In this document: one piece after another, positions 53,622 through 64,000 of the stretch
Layout of the letters: every line of letters begins with the position of its first letter
How positions within the stretch are numbered: the stretch's first letter is position 1
DNA from: Cyanophora paradoxa
Taxonomy: Eukaryota > Glaucocystophyceae > Cyanophorales > Cyanophoraceae
Direction: 5' to 3'
Length of the DNA: 64,000 bases
NCBI GenBank assembly: GCA_004431415.1
Contig: QPMI01000453.1
Location: forward strand, 310,001 to 374,000
The notes under the pieces: model-generated
Seen by the model: only the letters and a program-made list of their open reading frames with translations
Told to the model about the DNA's origin: nothing
The model's database searches: none
Program-made: the position numbers and the translations under genes

Positions 53622-56600
53622 GACGGCTTGGAGCTCGGTGACGGCTTGGGGCTTGGCGTCGCGCTGGACTGAGGAAACACGCTAGGGGATGTCGTCGGGC
53701 TAGACGGGGCGACAGACTGGCTCGGAGACGGCGAGGCGACCTCGCTAGGCGACGGCGAGGGGATCACGCTAGGCGACGGCGACGGGCTGGGGCTGGGCGT
53801 CGGGCTCGGGCTGGGTGATGGGCTGGGGCTGGGTGATGGGCTGGGGCTGGGCGTGGGTTGCGCATAGCGCACTGACAATGCAAAGTCGCCAGAGAAGAAA
53901 GAATAACCTTAATGGAACGCAAATCAGAAAGTGAACGAGCTGCTGCCGGAAAGTGCACGACCTGCTGCCGTACCTTCGATCGCTAGGTAGTAACGGGAGC
54001 CAGCCACAACCTGGACTTTGACCGTAGACGCGAGGAACCGCGCAGGAGGATCATTGCATCCCGAGTCATCATCTGCACAATAAAGCGAATTCAGATCAGT
54101 CGCGGATAATTATATAACGGCCTAGATCTACAAGAAGATAGACGTCGACTGGGAAGCGCACCATTCGATGCCGTCGCCATGGCCTCTGCACTGGTTCCTG
54201 AACTGCTGGCACAGACCGTGTCTGCGAAAAGCCAAAGTTGCGTGTCGACACGTGTCAGCGGAGAACACGTCGACACCACGAGCTCTCTGCGCCAAAAACG
54301 TACGCGTCCCAAAAGTAAGCTCATGGTGAAGTGCAGATCTCCATACTAAACACCAGCTGCACCCGCTTTTCGGAGGGACGATCGAATACCACGCCTCGCC
54401 GCTCGCGTGCGTGGGCAGGTATCTCGTGCGGTTGGCGCCGGCGGTCGAAGAGACCACAGAGACGGTCTCGGATGCGTTGACCTCCAGGTTTGTGATCGGC
54501 GCACAAGACCAGGGCGCCTCGGGACTTGGCGTTGGCGACGGCGCCACAGACGCGTACGGCGAGGCTGACGGCGCCGGCGTTGGGTTGGGCGAGCTGCGGA
54601 CCCTGTCGAGGAGGGCGGGTGGCACGGCCCACACGCGGACGTCGCTGCCGGAGCCGCCGGTGACCACAAAGGAGCCGTTCCTCGCGATGGCGAGCCCGCG
54701 CTTGACCGTGTCCCCCGGCGGGAGCACGATGGCGGCCGCCAGCTCGCGCCTGTCCACGTCCCAGAGGTAGACCTTCCCCATGCCGTTGGAGGTCGCCGCC
54801 AGGCGGCCGTCCTCTGTCACGGCGATGCTAAGAATCGGGGCGTCGTCGGGGTCCCGCATGGTCCCGAGCCGCGTGCCGGTGGCGGCGTCCCACACGCGGA
54901 GGGAGTTGTCTTCCCCGACAAAGGGACCCGGCGGGCCGCCTCCCGCAGAGAAAATGCGTTTCTTGTCCGCAGAGATCGCGATGGCACTCACGACGTCGGC
55001 GTGGGCGAAGAAAATGGCGTATGCGCCGAGAGAAGACTCAGAGAAGAGTAAGATGCGCCCATCCTGGAGCCCCACGGCAATTTTAAAGTTTGGATAGCTG
55101 GTCGTGGCGATGCATATGCAGCTTCCGAATAAATGGTGACTCGGTGTCCATGATTGATAGGGAGCATCCGTGAAGAACTGATAGGTATTCGTCTTGCTTG
55201 CCGTTGGCATCCATGCGTAGGGCGGTTTATAATTGGGATCGTACGTGAAGCTCATAACGATTTTCTCTGTGAACGCGAAGCTCAGAATTAATCGCGTGTC
55301 GATTTTTGATAATGGGAAACGAGTCGGGTCCGGGCCGACCGGCGGGGCTTGGAGTGAGAAGGTACGGGATACCCCCGGGAGAAATCAAGACGCTTCTGCG
55401 GAGACGGTTCAATTGCAAGCCCGGTCATGAAGCGCGTGCGCGTACAAAGGATAGATTCTCACCCGGCATCGGATGCATAAAAGTAGCGACTGCCGATATC
55501 ATTGCTAAAATAATGGCCAAGGTACATTTGGCTCGAAAAATTGAAAAATCTGAACGGGGTGCGAGCATTCATTATATTATGTGATGGCTTCAGTCGGAGC
55601 ATTCTTACGCGTACGCTTTAATGTCAAGTGACTTTGCAGCAGCGAATCCGTCATCTGTCATCGAAACATCCACAGACTCCTCGTATCCACCCGGGAGCCA
55701 CTCTCCCTGGAACGTTCCGTTGGCGGCTGACGCCAGATCCCACCAGCGAATCAGGCTCGCGAAGGAGCCTGAGCTAGCGCTCTCACGCGGTCCAGAGCCC
55801 CCGACGAGGACGGTGCGCGCGTCGGACGACAGAACCAGGTGGTTGACGGGCCATGGCAGACGGAGGGGTGGACGCTGTTGGTCGAGAGACGAGTTCCAGT
55901 ACGGCTTTGAAGCCAGCTGCCCAGAGTGGACGCATGCGGATGCGTTCCCGGCCCTGCCAATGCCAATCTTAGAGTCTCTGCTCATAAAGGTAAATACATA
56001 TGAAAAAGCGGCGAAATAACCAGCAGCTTGCGGAGGCGTTGATATTCCTGTTGGCGCGCATGCGTACATGTAGTATAAGAGACCCGAAACGCATTGAGAA
56101 TGCGCACATCGAAAAGGAACGCACCAAACCCGAATGTAGTTACTTCCAACGTAAACACGTGCCCCGTCACGCGAGATGGCAAGACCGAGATTCCTTCGAA
56201 TACCGATCTTTGACACGAACGACGCAACGTGCCGCCCGGTCGCAATTTCCCACAAGAGAACCTCGGGGCTGTTTCCACTCGTTACAGCAAATTTCCCATC
56301 GGGCGTCATGACGACTCGGTGAAGTGGTGCGCTGTTGAGCTCGGTCATAGTGCGGACAACGTCACCGGTGGCGAGATTCCAGACGCGGAGAGTAGCGTCG
56401 CTGCCTACGGAGAGCAGCACGGACGCGTCTGTAGACACGGCAATGCCGTTCACGGGACCGGCGTGGCAGCACAAAGTCCGAAGAGTTGAATAGTCGGATG
56501 CATTGTAAACGCTCACACTTCCGTCCACGAAGGCAGCAACGATGAGAGAGTCGGATCGACCACCGAACGCAACCGCGAGGGCTGGCGAGCTCGAGTTTCC

Positions 56601-59600
56601 GGACCCTGTCAATGTCGCTAACGGTGTCCTTTGTGCCTGGCTCCGTATATAAACCTCATACATATAGATGGATATTCTGTGCTTAGCAGGCCAAATCCTG
56701 ATGAACCCATCTTGACCTGCGCACGCTCTTTACCAGATTACTCGATGATGCTGTGCAAAGAAAGCTGCGGACCAGCGCTCGCCAACAGCCAGCCAGATTT
56801 TGAGAAAGCTAAAGCGTTGATTGATCCTGTGTGGCAGCACAAAGCATGTTTAACGTTGTAGATGGAAATCAGTTCCGGAAAACTAGTATCCCGGAATCTG
56901 GGATCATCACGCCGAATCAGGTCTCTGGGCCGTGCCGCGAGCAGTCTGTGATCAACAGGAAGAACACGGCGTGCGATCGCACAAAATAGGAATGGTAATG
57001 AGAAAAACGAAGCAGGGTGATAAATTGAAACTATGCGCACATGATGTAACCGTTGCGCGTTCCGCTTGCAATGTACTGGTCACTTGGATGCGTGGCGACA
57101 GCAGTTGCGAAAAAAAGCTCGTCGCCCAAGTCATAACCGAACTTTGGCAACCATCGATAAATGAACGATCTGACACCGTCGGGCCAGAGGGGTGCGTCGC
57201 CCGCGGGCCACAAATGGAGCCCGTACTGTAATGTGTCAAAGAAGTGCGCGGGCCACATTGTGTATGTGTCGTAGTCGCTGTAGTCGTAGGGAAAATAGGG
57301 TCTCCGCTTCGGGACCATAGTCTTGCCTGATTCGACCGACGCTGCGTAGATGAACTGCTCGTCTGACGAGAGAGCCAGGGACGCGATCTGTGCGAGAGTC
57401 CACTTCTCCTCGCCGATGACTCGGCTGGGCCTGTAGAAGGCGGGCGGGGTCGGCGTGGGGGTGGCGGAAGGGCTGGGGCTTGGAGAGGCGGTGGGGCTCG
57501 GCGAAGGGGTCGGACTCGGCGAGGGGGTTGCGGTGGGCGTGGGCGTGGCGGAGGGCGACGGGCTCGCGGATGGCGTCGGGGTCGGGTCGGGTGGCGCGTG
57601 CACTTCCGGCGGTGTGTTCCTGCGAGCGGTTGAAATTGAGGGACGGTTCTGCAAGGGGTGTGCACATTAGGGCGCTTTGCTGACCAGGTTCGGACGCTTG
57701 AACCAGCGGTCAGAACCATTGTGCCCCGGCGGTTGATCCAGACGCCGTAAACGTGGCCGACTCCGCAATCATACGACGTTACGCGCCGGCCTGTCGCCAG
57801 CTCCCACAGATGGGACTCCTTGCTCGCGCCGGCTGTGACGGCAAGGCGACCGTCGGGCGTCACGGCGACGCTGTAGATACGGGCACCGTTCGGGTCGGGG
57901 ATTGTGCGGTTGAGCTTGCCGGTCGTGAGATTCCACACCCGGAGGGAGTTCTCGGTGAGCCACGGCCAGTTGTAGCCCCCAGAGACGGAGACGAGGAGGT
58001 CGCCCGCCGCCGCAACAGCCGTGACCGAGTCGTTGTGGCAGCAAAGGGTGCGCAGAAGCGAATAGTTGGATGCGCCCCAGACATGAATCCTGCCGTCGCT
58101 GAAGCCAGCGACAAGGAAGCGATCCAGCTGCCCTGTTCCCGCAAACGTCACGGTTCGAGCCCTTGAGCTTGTAGACGCCGAAATTCTCGAAAAGTTGCGC
58201 ATCTCCCCGCTGCTTGTCATATTCCACAGTCTCACGATGCCCTCCTCATCTGATAACACCTTTGCACGTCAACAGCGCAATGCAACGTCAACGTACAAAG
58301 CGCTTTCACGAACCGATGGACGCAATTTTGCTGCTGTCCCTCGAGAAAGCGATGCTGCAGAGAGATTCATCGGCGGTCTTGTTTGAAGCATGCACAGGCT
58401 ACTGGAAAAGCGAGCGAGCGAGCGCACCTAGCTGTTCTCGCGGGGCACGTCGCAGCTGGAGATATAGTCTGAATAATATATTCATAATGAGGCACCTCCC
58501 CATAATACGACGGAAGTGGTTCAAGAGACGTGAGTCGCCGCACGCTGCACAATGATTAAGTCGCAGAAGACGGTTCGGTCCTTCCGGGATCAGGCACGCA
58601 CTTAATCCTTCCGTCCCAGTGGATGCTTGCGAATAGGGACCCTTCCAAGTTGATTGCCAGCCCTCCAAGGTAGTATGACCAAAAGTCGAAATTCTCATTC
58701 ACAAAATTAGTGTTTATCAGCGAACCGTGTTTGCTCGATCCAACTTCAGCAGACAACTTGTACCGGTAGATATTCTTAAGGTGGTTATGTCGCGGGCTTT
58801 GCTCTCCAGCGAGGATGGTGTTGTCGTCGGGGGCCATAACGACGCCGAATACCGAGCCAAGATAACCACTCGCCACCATAACAGTAGCGGGAACCCGCTC
58901 GATCGGGAATCCTGGCGTCGGGCTGGGCGACGGGCTCGGGCTGGGAGTCGGACTTTGACTGGGCGATGGGCTCGGGCTGGGCGATGGGCTCGGGCTGGGC
59001 GATGGGCTCGGGCTGGGCGATGAGCTCGAACTGGGCGATGGGCTTGGGCTCGGACTGGGCGTTTGTGACGGAGTTGAAGAAGGAGACGGCGCGGGGAGTG
59101 GCGCGGGAGCAAACGCTTCGGGCGGGACACGCCTGCAGCGCACGTAAGCGCGGGCTGTCGAATAACCGAGAATCCGCTCTCGCGCACCACTTTCGGATGC
59201 CAAGCTCGCCACCAGTAATCACGACGGAAGCATCGGAGGTCATCGCAAGCCCAAATACATTATTGATCCCGGTGTCGAAAGACATCAGAAGGCGCCCAGT
59301 CAACATCTCCCACAGATGCGCCTTGGATCCGTTCCCGCTCGCAGCGACGTATGTGCCGTCCCCACTCACGGCCACGCTATACAGCGGCAAGCTGTCCGGG
59401 TCGCTGATGATACGCACCACGGAGCCGTTTGAGCGGTCCCAGACTCTCAGCGTGGCGTCGGCGCCGGCGGACAAAAGCAGTGTGCTCCGCGGCACCAGCA
59501 GCAGACGGTTCGCTTGACCGGAGTGGCAGCAGAGGCTCGGCATCGGCGAGAAATCAGTGGCGTTCCAGGCGCGGATGAAGCCATCTGAAAAGCTGGCGTA

Positions 59601-62600
59601 GATGATTTCGTCGTCCTCACTGAACAGCGCGCCGATGGGATACGCTGAAGTCGGGTTTGCGGCACTCAGAGAGGCTTTCTTGCAAGAGCTTCGGGTGGTC
59701 GCGTTTGCACACGTAGGTGCATCCCATACGTAAAGGTATCCGTTCGCTCCTGAGCAAGGCACCATTCACACTTCAGCATCCTGGGCACGAATGCGATCGC
59801 GCGCGAGGGGCCGAAGTCGCAAATGTGCACCAGTGGAAAGGAACTTCGTTTCGTCATGCGAGAAGGCGACCCTGTTCAGGAATCAGAATTAGTGCATGAT
59901 CATGAGCCGCAGCTTCAGCTGCAAATCTCTCAATTACAAAATCAAAACGCTTACTCGTGCACAGATGGGTGGGGCAGAATGTAGTCGACGTACCACCCCA
60001 GTTCTGCGTTTATGAACCTGGAAAAGACGCTGCATGCACAAAGAAGATTCACATCAGGCGTGCAACAAGAGGGCAATTCAAATAAGCATGCAATCAGCTC
60101 ACCCGACGCCACCACTCCAATAATCCAACGCTCCGACAATTTTCATTTGCATGTCGTCACCGCTGGTGGCCGCGGGGCCGACAGCCACCGATGCCATCTT
60201 TCCGGAGGCGCTATTTGGGTCATGTCCTTTGAGCCGGAGGCCGAACGGCTGCAGTGTCCAGATACGAAGAATGTAAGGGTGGTTTATGAAGTCTTCATTG
60301 AGGCCGGAGACAAGCGTGTTTTGGTCGGGCAAAAGAACGAGAGAGCGGATGATGGCCCCTGGCTGGCAAATGAGCCCTTCTGAGGAGGTCGCGAACAGCT
60401 GCAGTGTTGATCGACGCTGCGCAATTCCGAACAAATGCAGGGCGGTCCTCGAGCTCGAAGCTCGGTGGTCAGGAGTCTCGGCCGGCGCGGCCATCAGCCG
60501 CCGTGAGGATGCAAATGCATAGCATGGCTGGGGCATGTCCCTTTCATACAAGATAAATCAGAGCGCAGAGAGCCAAGAACTGCACTCGTGTGCGCACCAT
60601 ACAAGAATCTCAGTGCTGGCGGTGAAGAGAAGAGAGCCGTCGTGAGACAAGGCAAGCCCGTAGTTAAAGCCCGACGGGCAGAGGTAAGATTGCAGCCGTG
60701 TGCCAGTCGCGACATCGTAGACGTGCACCAGGCGCCCGTCGCCGGACGTGGCTGCCAGTTTCCCGTCGGCGGTCACGGCGACCGCCCACAGACGTTCGTT
60801 CTCGGGGTCCGGAATGACGCGGACTAGGCTCCAGGTTGTCGTGTTCCAGATGCGCAAGCTCGTGTCGGTGCCGCGACCAAGGGTGCCTGAAACAGAGAAA
60901 AGGAGGTCGTTTGCTGAGGCAAAGTTGTTGATCCTGTCCTCATGAGCCTGAGTAATTTTCTTGAATGGCGTGATGCGATAATCGGTGATTGTGGAAGGGT
61001 TGAGGACGTAGATGTTGCCGGACATGGTTCCAACAACGATGAAGCCGTTATTTACGAACGTAACCGCGGTTAGCAAAAAATCCATGGTGGTCGCGCCAAA
61101 GTCAAAAAAGGCTTTATTGAGTAAACGGGCATATTGGGTGCCTGACATCTGCCATATTTGAATGTAGAGACTATAGGACCCTGCACGTGAGAGCATCGCG
61201 ATCGGGCTGATGCGCACATTGGGCAATTGCGGTATGCGCACCAGACGGTCTTCCAATCACGGCCACAAGGCTCTTGTCAGGAGATAGAGCAATCCTGAGT
61301 GTGCGTGCCCGGTGCGCTATTATTCGCGGATCCTGGTTGTCAAAAACAATTCGATGTAAATCGCGCACTTTGGTGGTGCAAATGGAAAGCTGGAATCGTA
61401 CGCAAGGACTCCGATGTCCTGGAAAAGAGATTGATTTCTTCCGTTCCATACGCTGTTGAAACTGACGGTCAGCGAAAAATAACACTGGCCATGGATCCGT
61501 ATATCGATAAAGCGGGCGTTAGAAATCGAGATTCGACAGCTGCGCACCTGATCACACCTCTTCTCTCGGATATCGTACCCAAGAGGGATCCGTCATGGGT
61601 CAAAGCGAAGTCGTGGACGCTGGATGAGCAGTTGGCGCAGGGAAGCGCCCACAGTTCCCCTCCCGTGTCCACGCTCCAGCCACGCATCTCGTAGGTTGGC
61701 TGCCTCGGCGGCGCGAAAGACATCGAGGACGAAAGGATGGCGGAGCCGTCCGGCGTGAGCGCGAGGCGCGTGGCGCCGAAGAGCTTGCCGAAGGATCGGC
61801 GGGGCGCCACCACGTAAGGGAGCGGGGTACCGGTCGCGATCGGGGTGCGGCAGGGCGTGGGCGACGGGCTTGCTGTGGGCGATGGCGTTGGACTCGGGGA
61901 GGGCGAGGCGCTCGGAGATGGCGTGGCGCTCGCCGAGGGCGTTGGGCTCGGGGTCGGGGAAGGAGGTGGCAGAGGTGTCGGCCGCCCCCGCACCGTCTCA
62001 GGGACAGTCCTGCGCAGCATTGCTCAATGTTGGCGGTGAGCAAGATCTCACACTTGCTCGCTCGCGTGCGTCTCTAGACTCGCACCACATCCGGACATCA
62101 GCGACCCCGGCAATGACGAAGGACCCGTTCCGCTCGATTGCGACGGAGACGACCGGCCCGCTATTCGCACGGCACGACAACACGGCGACGCGGTTGCCGT
62201 GGGCCAAATCGTACAGGTATGCCTCCTCGAACCCGCCGGCGAGAGCGAAGCGCCCATCCCCCGTGATTGCGACGCTGAAGAGCGTGCCCCGGAGCTCCGG
62301 CACTGTCCGAATGACGGCACCTGTCGAGACTTGCCAGATGCGGGCTGAGCTGGCACCGGTGGCGCCAGAGACAGAGACAAGGAGAAGCCCGTCTGCCGTC
62401 AGGGCGATGTCGTTGACAGGAGCTGCGTGCGTAAAGTTCCGCACAGCGACGGGCTTCTGTCTGGGCGTATACAGAGTGTTCTCGTGGCGCCACTGGACGA
62501 TGAAGCCGTCGACGTACGACACGAACAAGAACGAGTCATCGGGTGAGAAAGCGAGGCTTGTTGAAACGACGTATGGTTCACGATAGAACTCGTGATAACG

Positions 62601-64000
62601 GTAGTACATGGTGGCCGTCCAGTCTCCATGGCCAGTCGGAGTGATGTCCCACGTCCGCGCACGCCCATCACTGTACCTCTCAATCAACGCGATGCGAGTG
62701 CCTGCATTCGAGAATGCCATCCTTCGAGCGGCGTCATAAGCTTAAGATATGTAAGACCAAGAACAAGACGCACCTCGCATTGGTTTTCCATCCAGGGCCG
62801 GACATTTTTCCAATCATGTGCCCGTCAACAAGCGACCAAACCCTGCCGATATCCGTGGCTGAAGCTTAATCGCGGAAAAATGATCCCGAATGTGCTTCAT
62901 AACTCGTTCTGAGTTTGCAACCGGCGCACCTTAGTAGCGGAACGTCTGAGTAACCGGCAAGCGTAGCAAACTTGGTCCCGTCCTGGCTGGCGGCAACCTG
63001 GTACACGTAGTAGTCATCAACGCAGCTGTAGGGAGCATTTGGCATCGCCAATAAGCCAGAATCCACGTTCATGATCCTCAGTCCCCTGACGCCTGAGTTG
63101 TATCCTCCCGCAATGAGCTTGCGGCCGTCTGGGGACAGGGCGATCGATATCGGGTAGTCGCGATGTATTAACAGGCGCGTGGCCATGGGATCGGCCGGAT
63201 TGTTGAAAACACGGCGCGGAACCTGTAACCACGCATTGACAAACTCGAGCGAGAGGCTCGCCGGAACATACGTGACGTTCCCCCAAAGCGAGGCGACATC
63301 CGAAGCTCGCCCCACGGCGTAATCGGAGGCTGTCAGCAGAGAGGTGTCGTTGCTGCCGCCGTCGAGCGGCACTGCCGGGCAGATCGTCAGTGTCGAAAAG
63401 AATATCTTCCATGAAGAGCGCCCTAGCGTACGGTAGTGGACGAGACCCTCCTCCGATCCCGTGAGTCGGCGATCCATGAACTGGCGAATTAACTCGTCCG
63501 AGCGCGGGCGGTTCCAGACTCGGATCTGCGCGCGATCGAGTCGGCCAAAAACGTTGATCAACGATAATTAACAAGTCAAACAATAACGCTTATCAACGTT
63601 GATTAAAAAGGTCGCAGGGGAACTCACATCTGAGTACAGAGCCCACGAGCCGGTCGCACTAGAAGTGTCGTTCGAGTCGGATGCAAGCCAAAGCGACGAG
63701 CCCGGCTGCAGAATAGGATCGCCGTAAGCTACACTCGATTGAGCCGTCTGCAAGCGTGATTTTCGCAATTAGACAGTTACAAAACGCGATCGTGATCGTG
63801 GTGAGCAGTGGCCATTGCCCATGGCCAGCACGCACCAGAGTCCCGTTCAGGAAAAATGTCGTCCGCCACTGATTCGGGAGGCCCGGAGACGACGCACACT
63901 CCACGCGAAACGCGAGATGGACCCTGGCGGCGGGGGGCGGAAACGGAGATTAAGCGACCAGCAGTTGGCCAAGATGCACCGAGAACGGCGGGCGAACGGC
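50970..64000 (-). CDS. Giant single-pass membrane protein: LamG-like, WD40 cassettes, PPC-like, REJ/FN3-like, TM, tail (5' end outside window)
   Basis: Read from high to low coordinates. A LamG/ConA-like end comes first (63,930-63,440; [20 protein letters not shown], then [16 protein letters not shown]). Six WD40 cassettes follow, each with a conserved core ([40 protein letters not shown]) and a closing R-x-W-C: 63.2-62.06, 61.8-60.59, 60.5-59.16, 58.9-57.7, 57.4-56.1 and 55.9-54.6 kb. Ser-Pro-rich linkers sit at 61.99-61.83, 59.11-58.92, 57.61-57.44, 54.59-54.50 and 53.88-53.34 kb. A pre-peptidase-C-like pair follows: [16 protein letters not shown] (54,220) and [13 protein letters not shown]...[13 protein letters not shown] (54,070-53,970). 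A REJ/FN3-like region (53,290-52,740) has [20 protein letters not shown] and TSWILLQW. The transmembrane helix is at 51,611-51,540 ([20 protein letters not shown], then RHRR), with a tail of about 190 residues ending STPCFDESM at 50,970. Domain content places the WD40 part outside the cell. Introns are 35-100 bases, many AG|GTGCGC. The ligand and role are unknown. Confidence 0.75.
53340..53878 (-). repeat. Ser-Pro-rich mucin-like linker of the giant gene
   Basis: About 165 residues built from SPSP and TPSP repeats, the longest of five such linkers. In algal wall and adhesion proteins such stretches are glycosylated rods; that role is inferred here. Confidence 0.85.

Noticed and set aside
53473-62039. 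Short plus-strand frames rich in Gly-Leu/Gly-Val (for example near 57,460 and 61,850)
   Set aside because: They are antisense to the Ser-Pro linkers of the giant minus-strand gene.

Overview
This window is a stretch of nuclear DNA from an intron-rich, very GC-rich eukaryote. Almost every gene is broken into short exons (about 40-300 bases) by short introns (29-150 bases). Donors are mostly GTGCGC, GTGAG or GTACCCC, and there is an unusually high number of GC-AG introns. A PHR1/PSR1-like GARP transcription factor points to a photosynthetic or algal lineage. Haptophyte or pelagophyte-type algae fit the base composition, the Ser-Pro linkers and the splice sites, but this is inference and I cannot fix the group. 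Exon models below were read by eye from splice signals and family resemblance; starts and small exons are the least certain parts.

Layout: 0-3.3 kb (-) CSTF3/Rna14, an mRNA 3'-end processing factor, head to head with (+) a longin-like trafficking protein (3.4-6.1 kb). 6.2-11.3 kb (-) a chromodomain protein of unknown type. 13.4-15.2 kb (-) and 15.4-20.6 kb (+) two F-box/leucine-rich proteins, again head to head, with a copy of the 5' part of the second at 11.7 kb. 21-24 kb is largely non-coding, with extreme G/C tracts and direct repeats. 24.2-27.7 kb (+) the PHR1-like factor, with six copies of a 137-bp repeat in its last intron and tandem copies of its terminal exon. 28-33 kb is AT-richer, full of short palindromes. 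It carries two divergent paralogous genes for small Cys-containing proteins and two strikingly similar 21-bp hairpins. 33.2-34.9 kb (-) a four-helix membrane protein, head to head with (+) an MMTAG2-family protein (35.3-37.0 kb). 37.5-44.5 kb (-) a large ankyrin-repeat protein, head to head with (+) a predicted myristoylated protein whose charged helix is built from a tandem array of 125-bp exon-plus-intron units (44.7-46.1 kb). 46-51 kb holds gene fragments and repeats.

From 51.0 kb to beyond the window end (-) lies one giant gene. It encodes a predicted single-pass membrane protein with a LamG-like domain, about six WD40 cassettes joined by Ser-Pro-rich linkers, a pre-peptidase-C-like domain, a REJ/FN3-like region, one transmembrane helix and a cytoplasmic tail. 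WD40 propellers placed outside the cell are rare, so this gene and the exon-array gene are the most interesting things here. No operon or shared pathway is evident. The common thread is repeated duplication of exons (internal and terminal) together with their introns.
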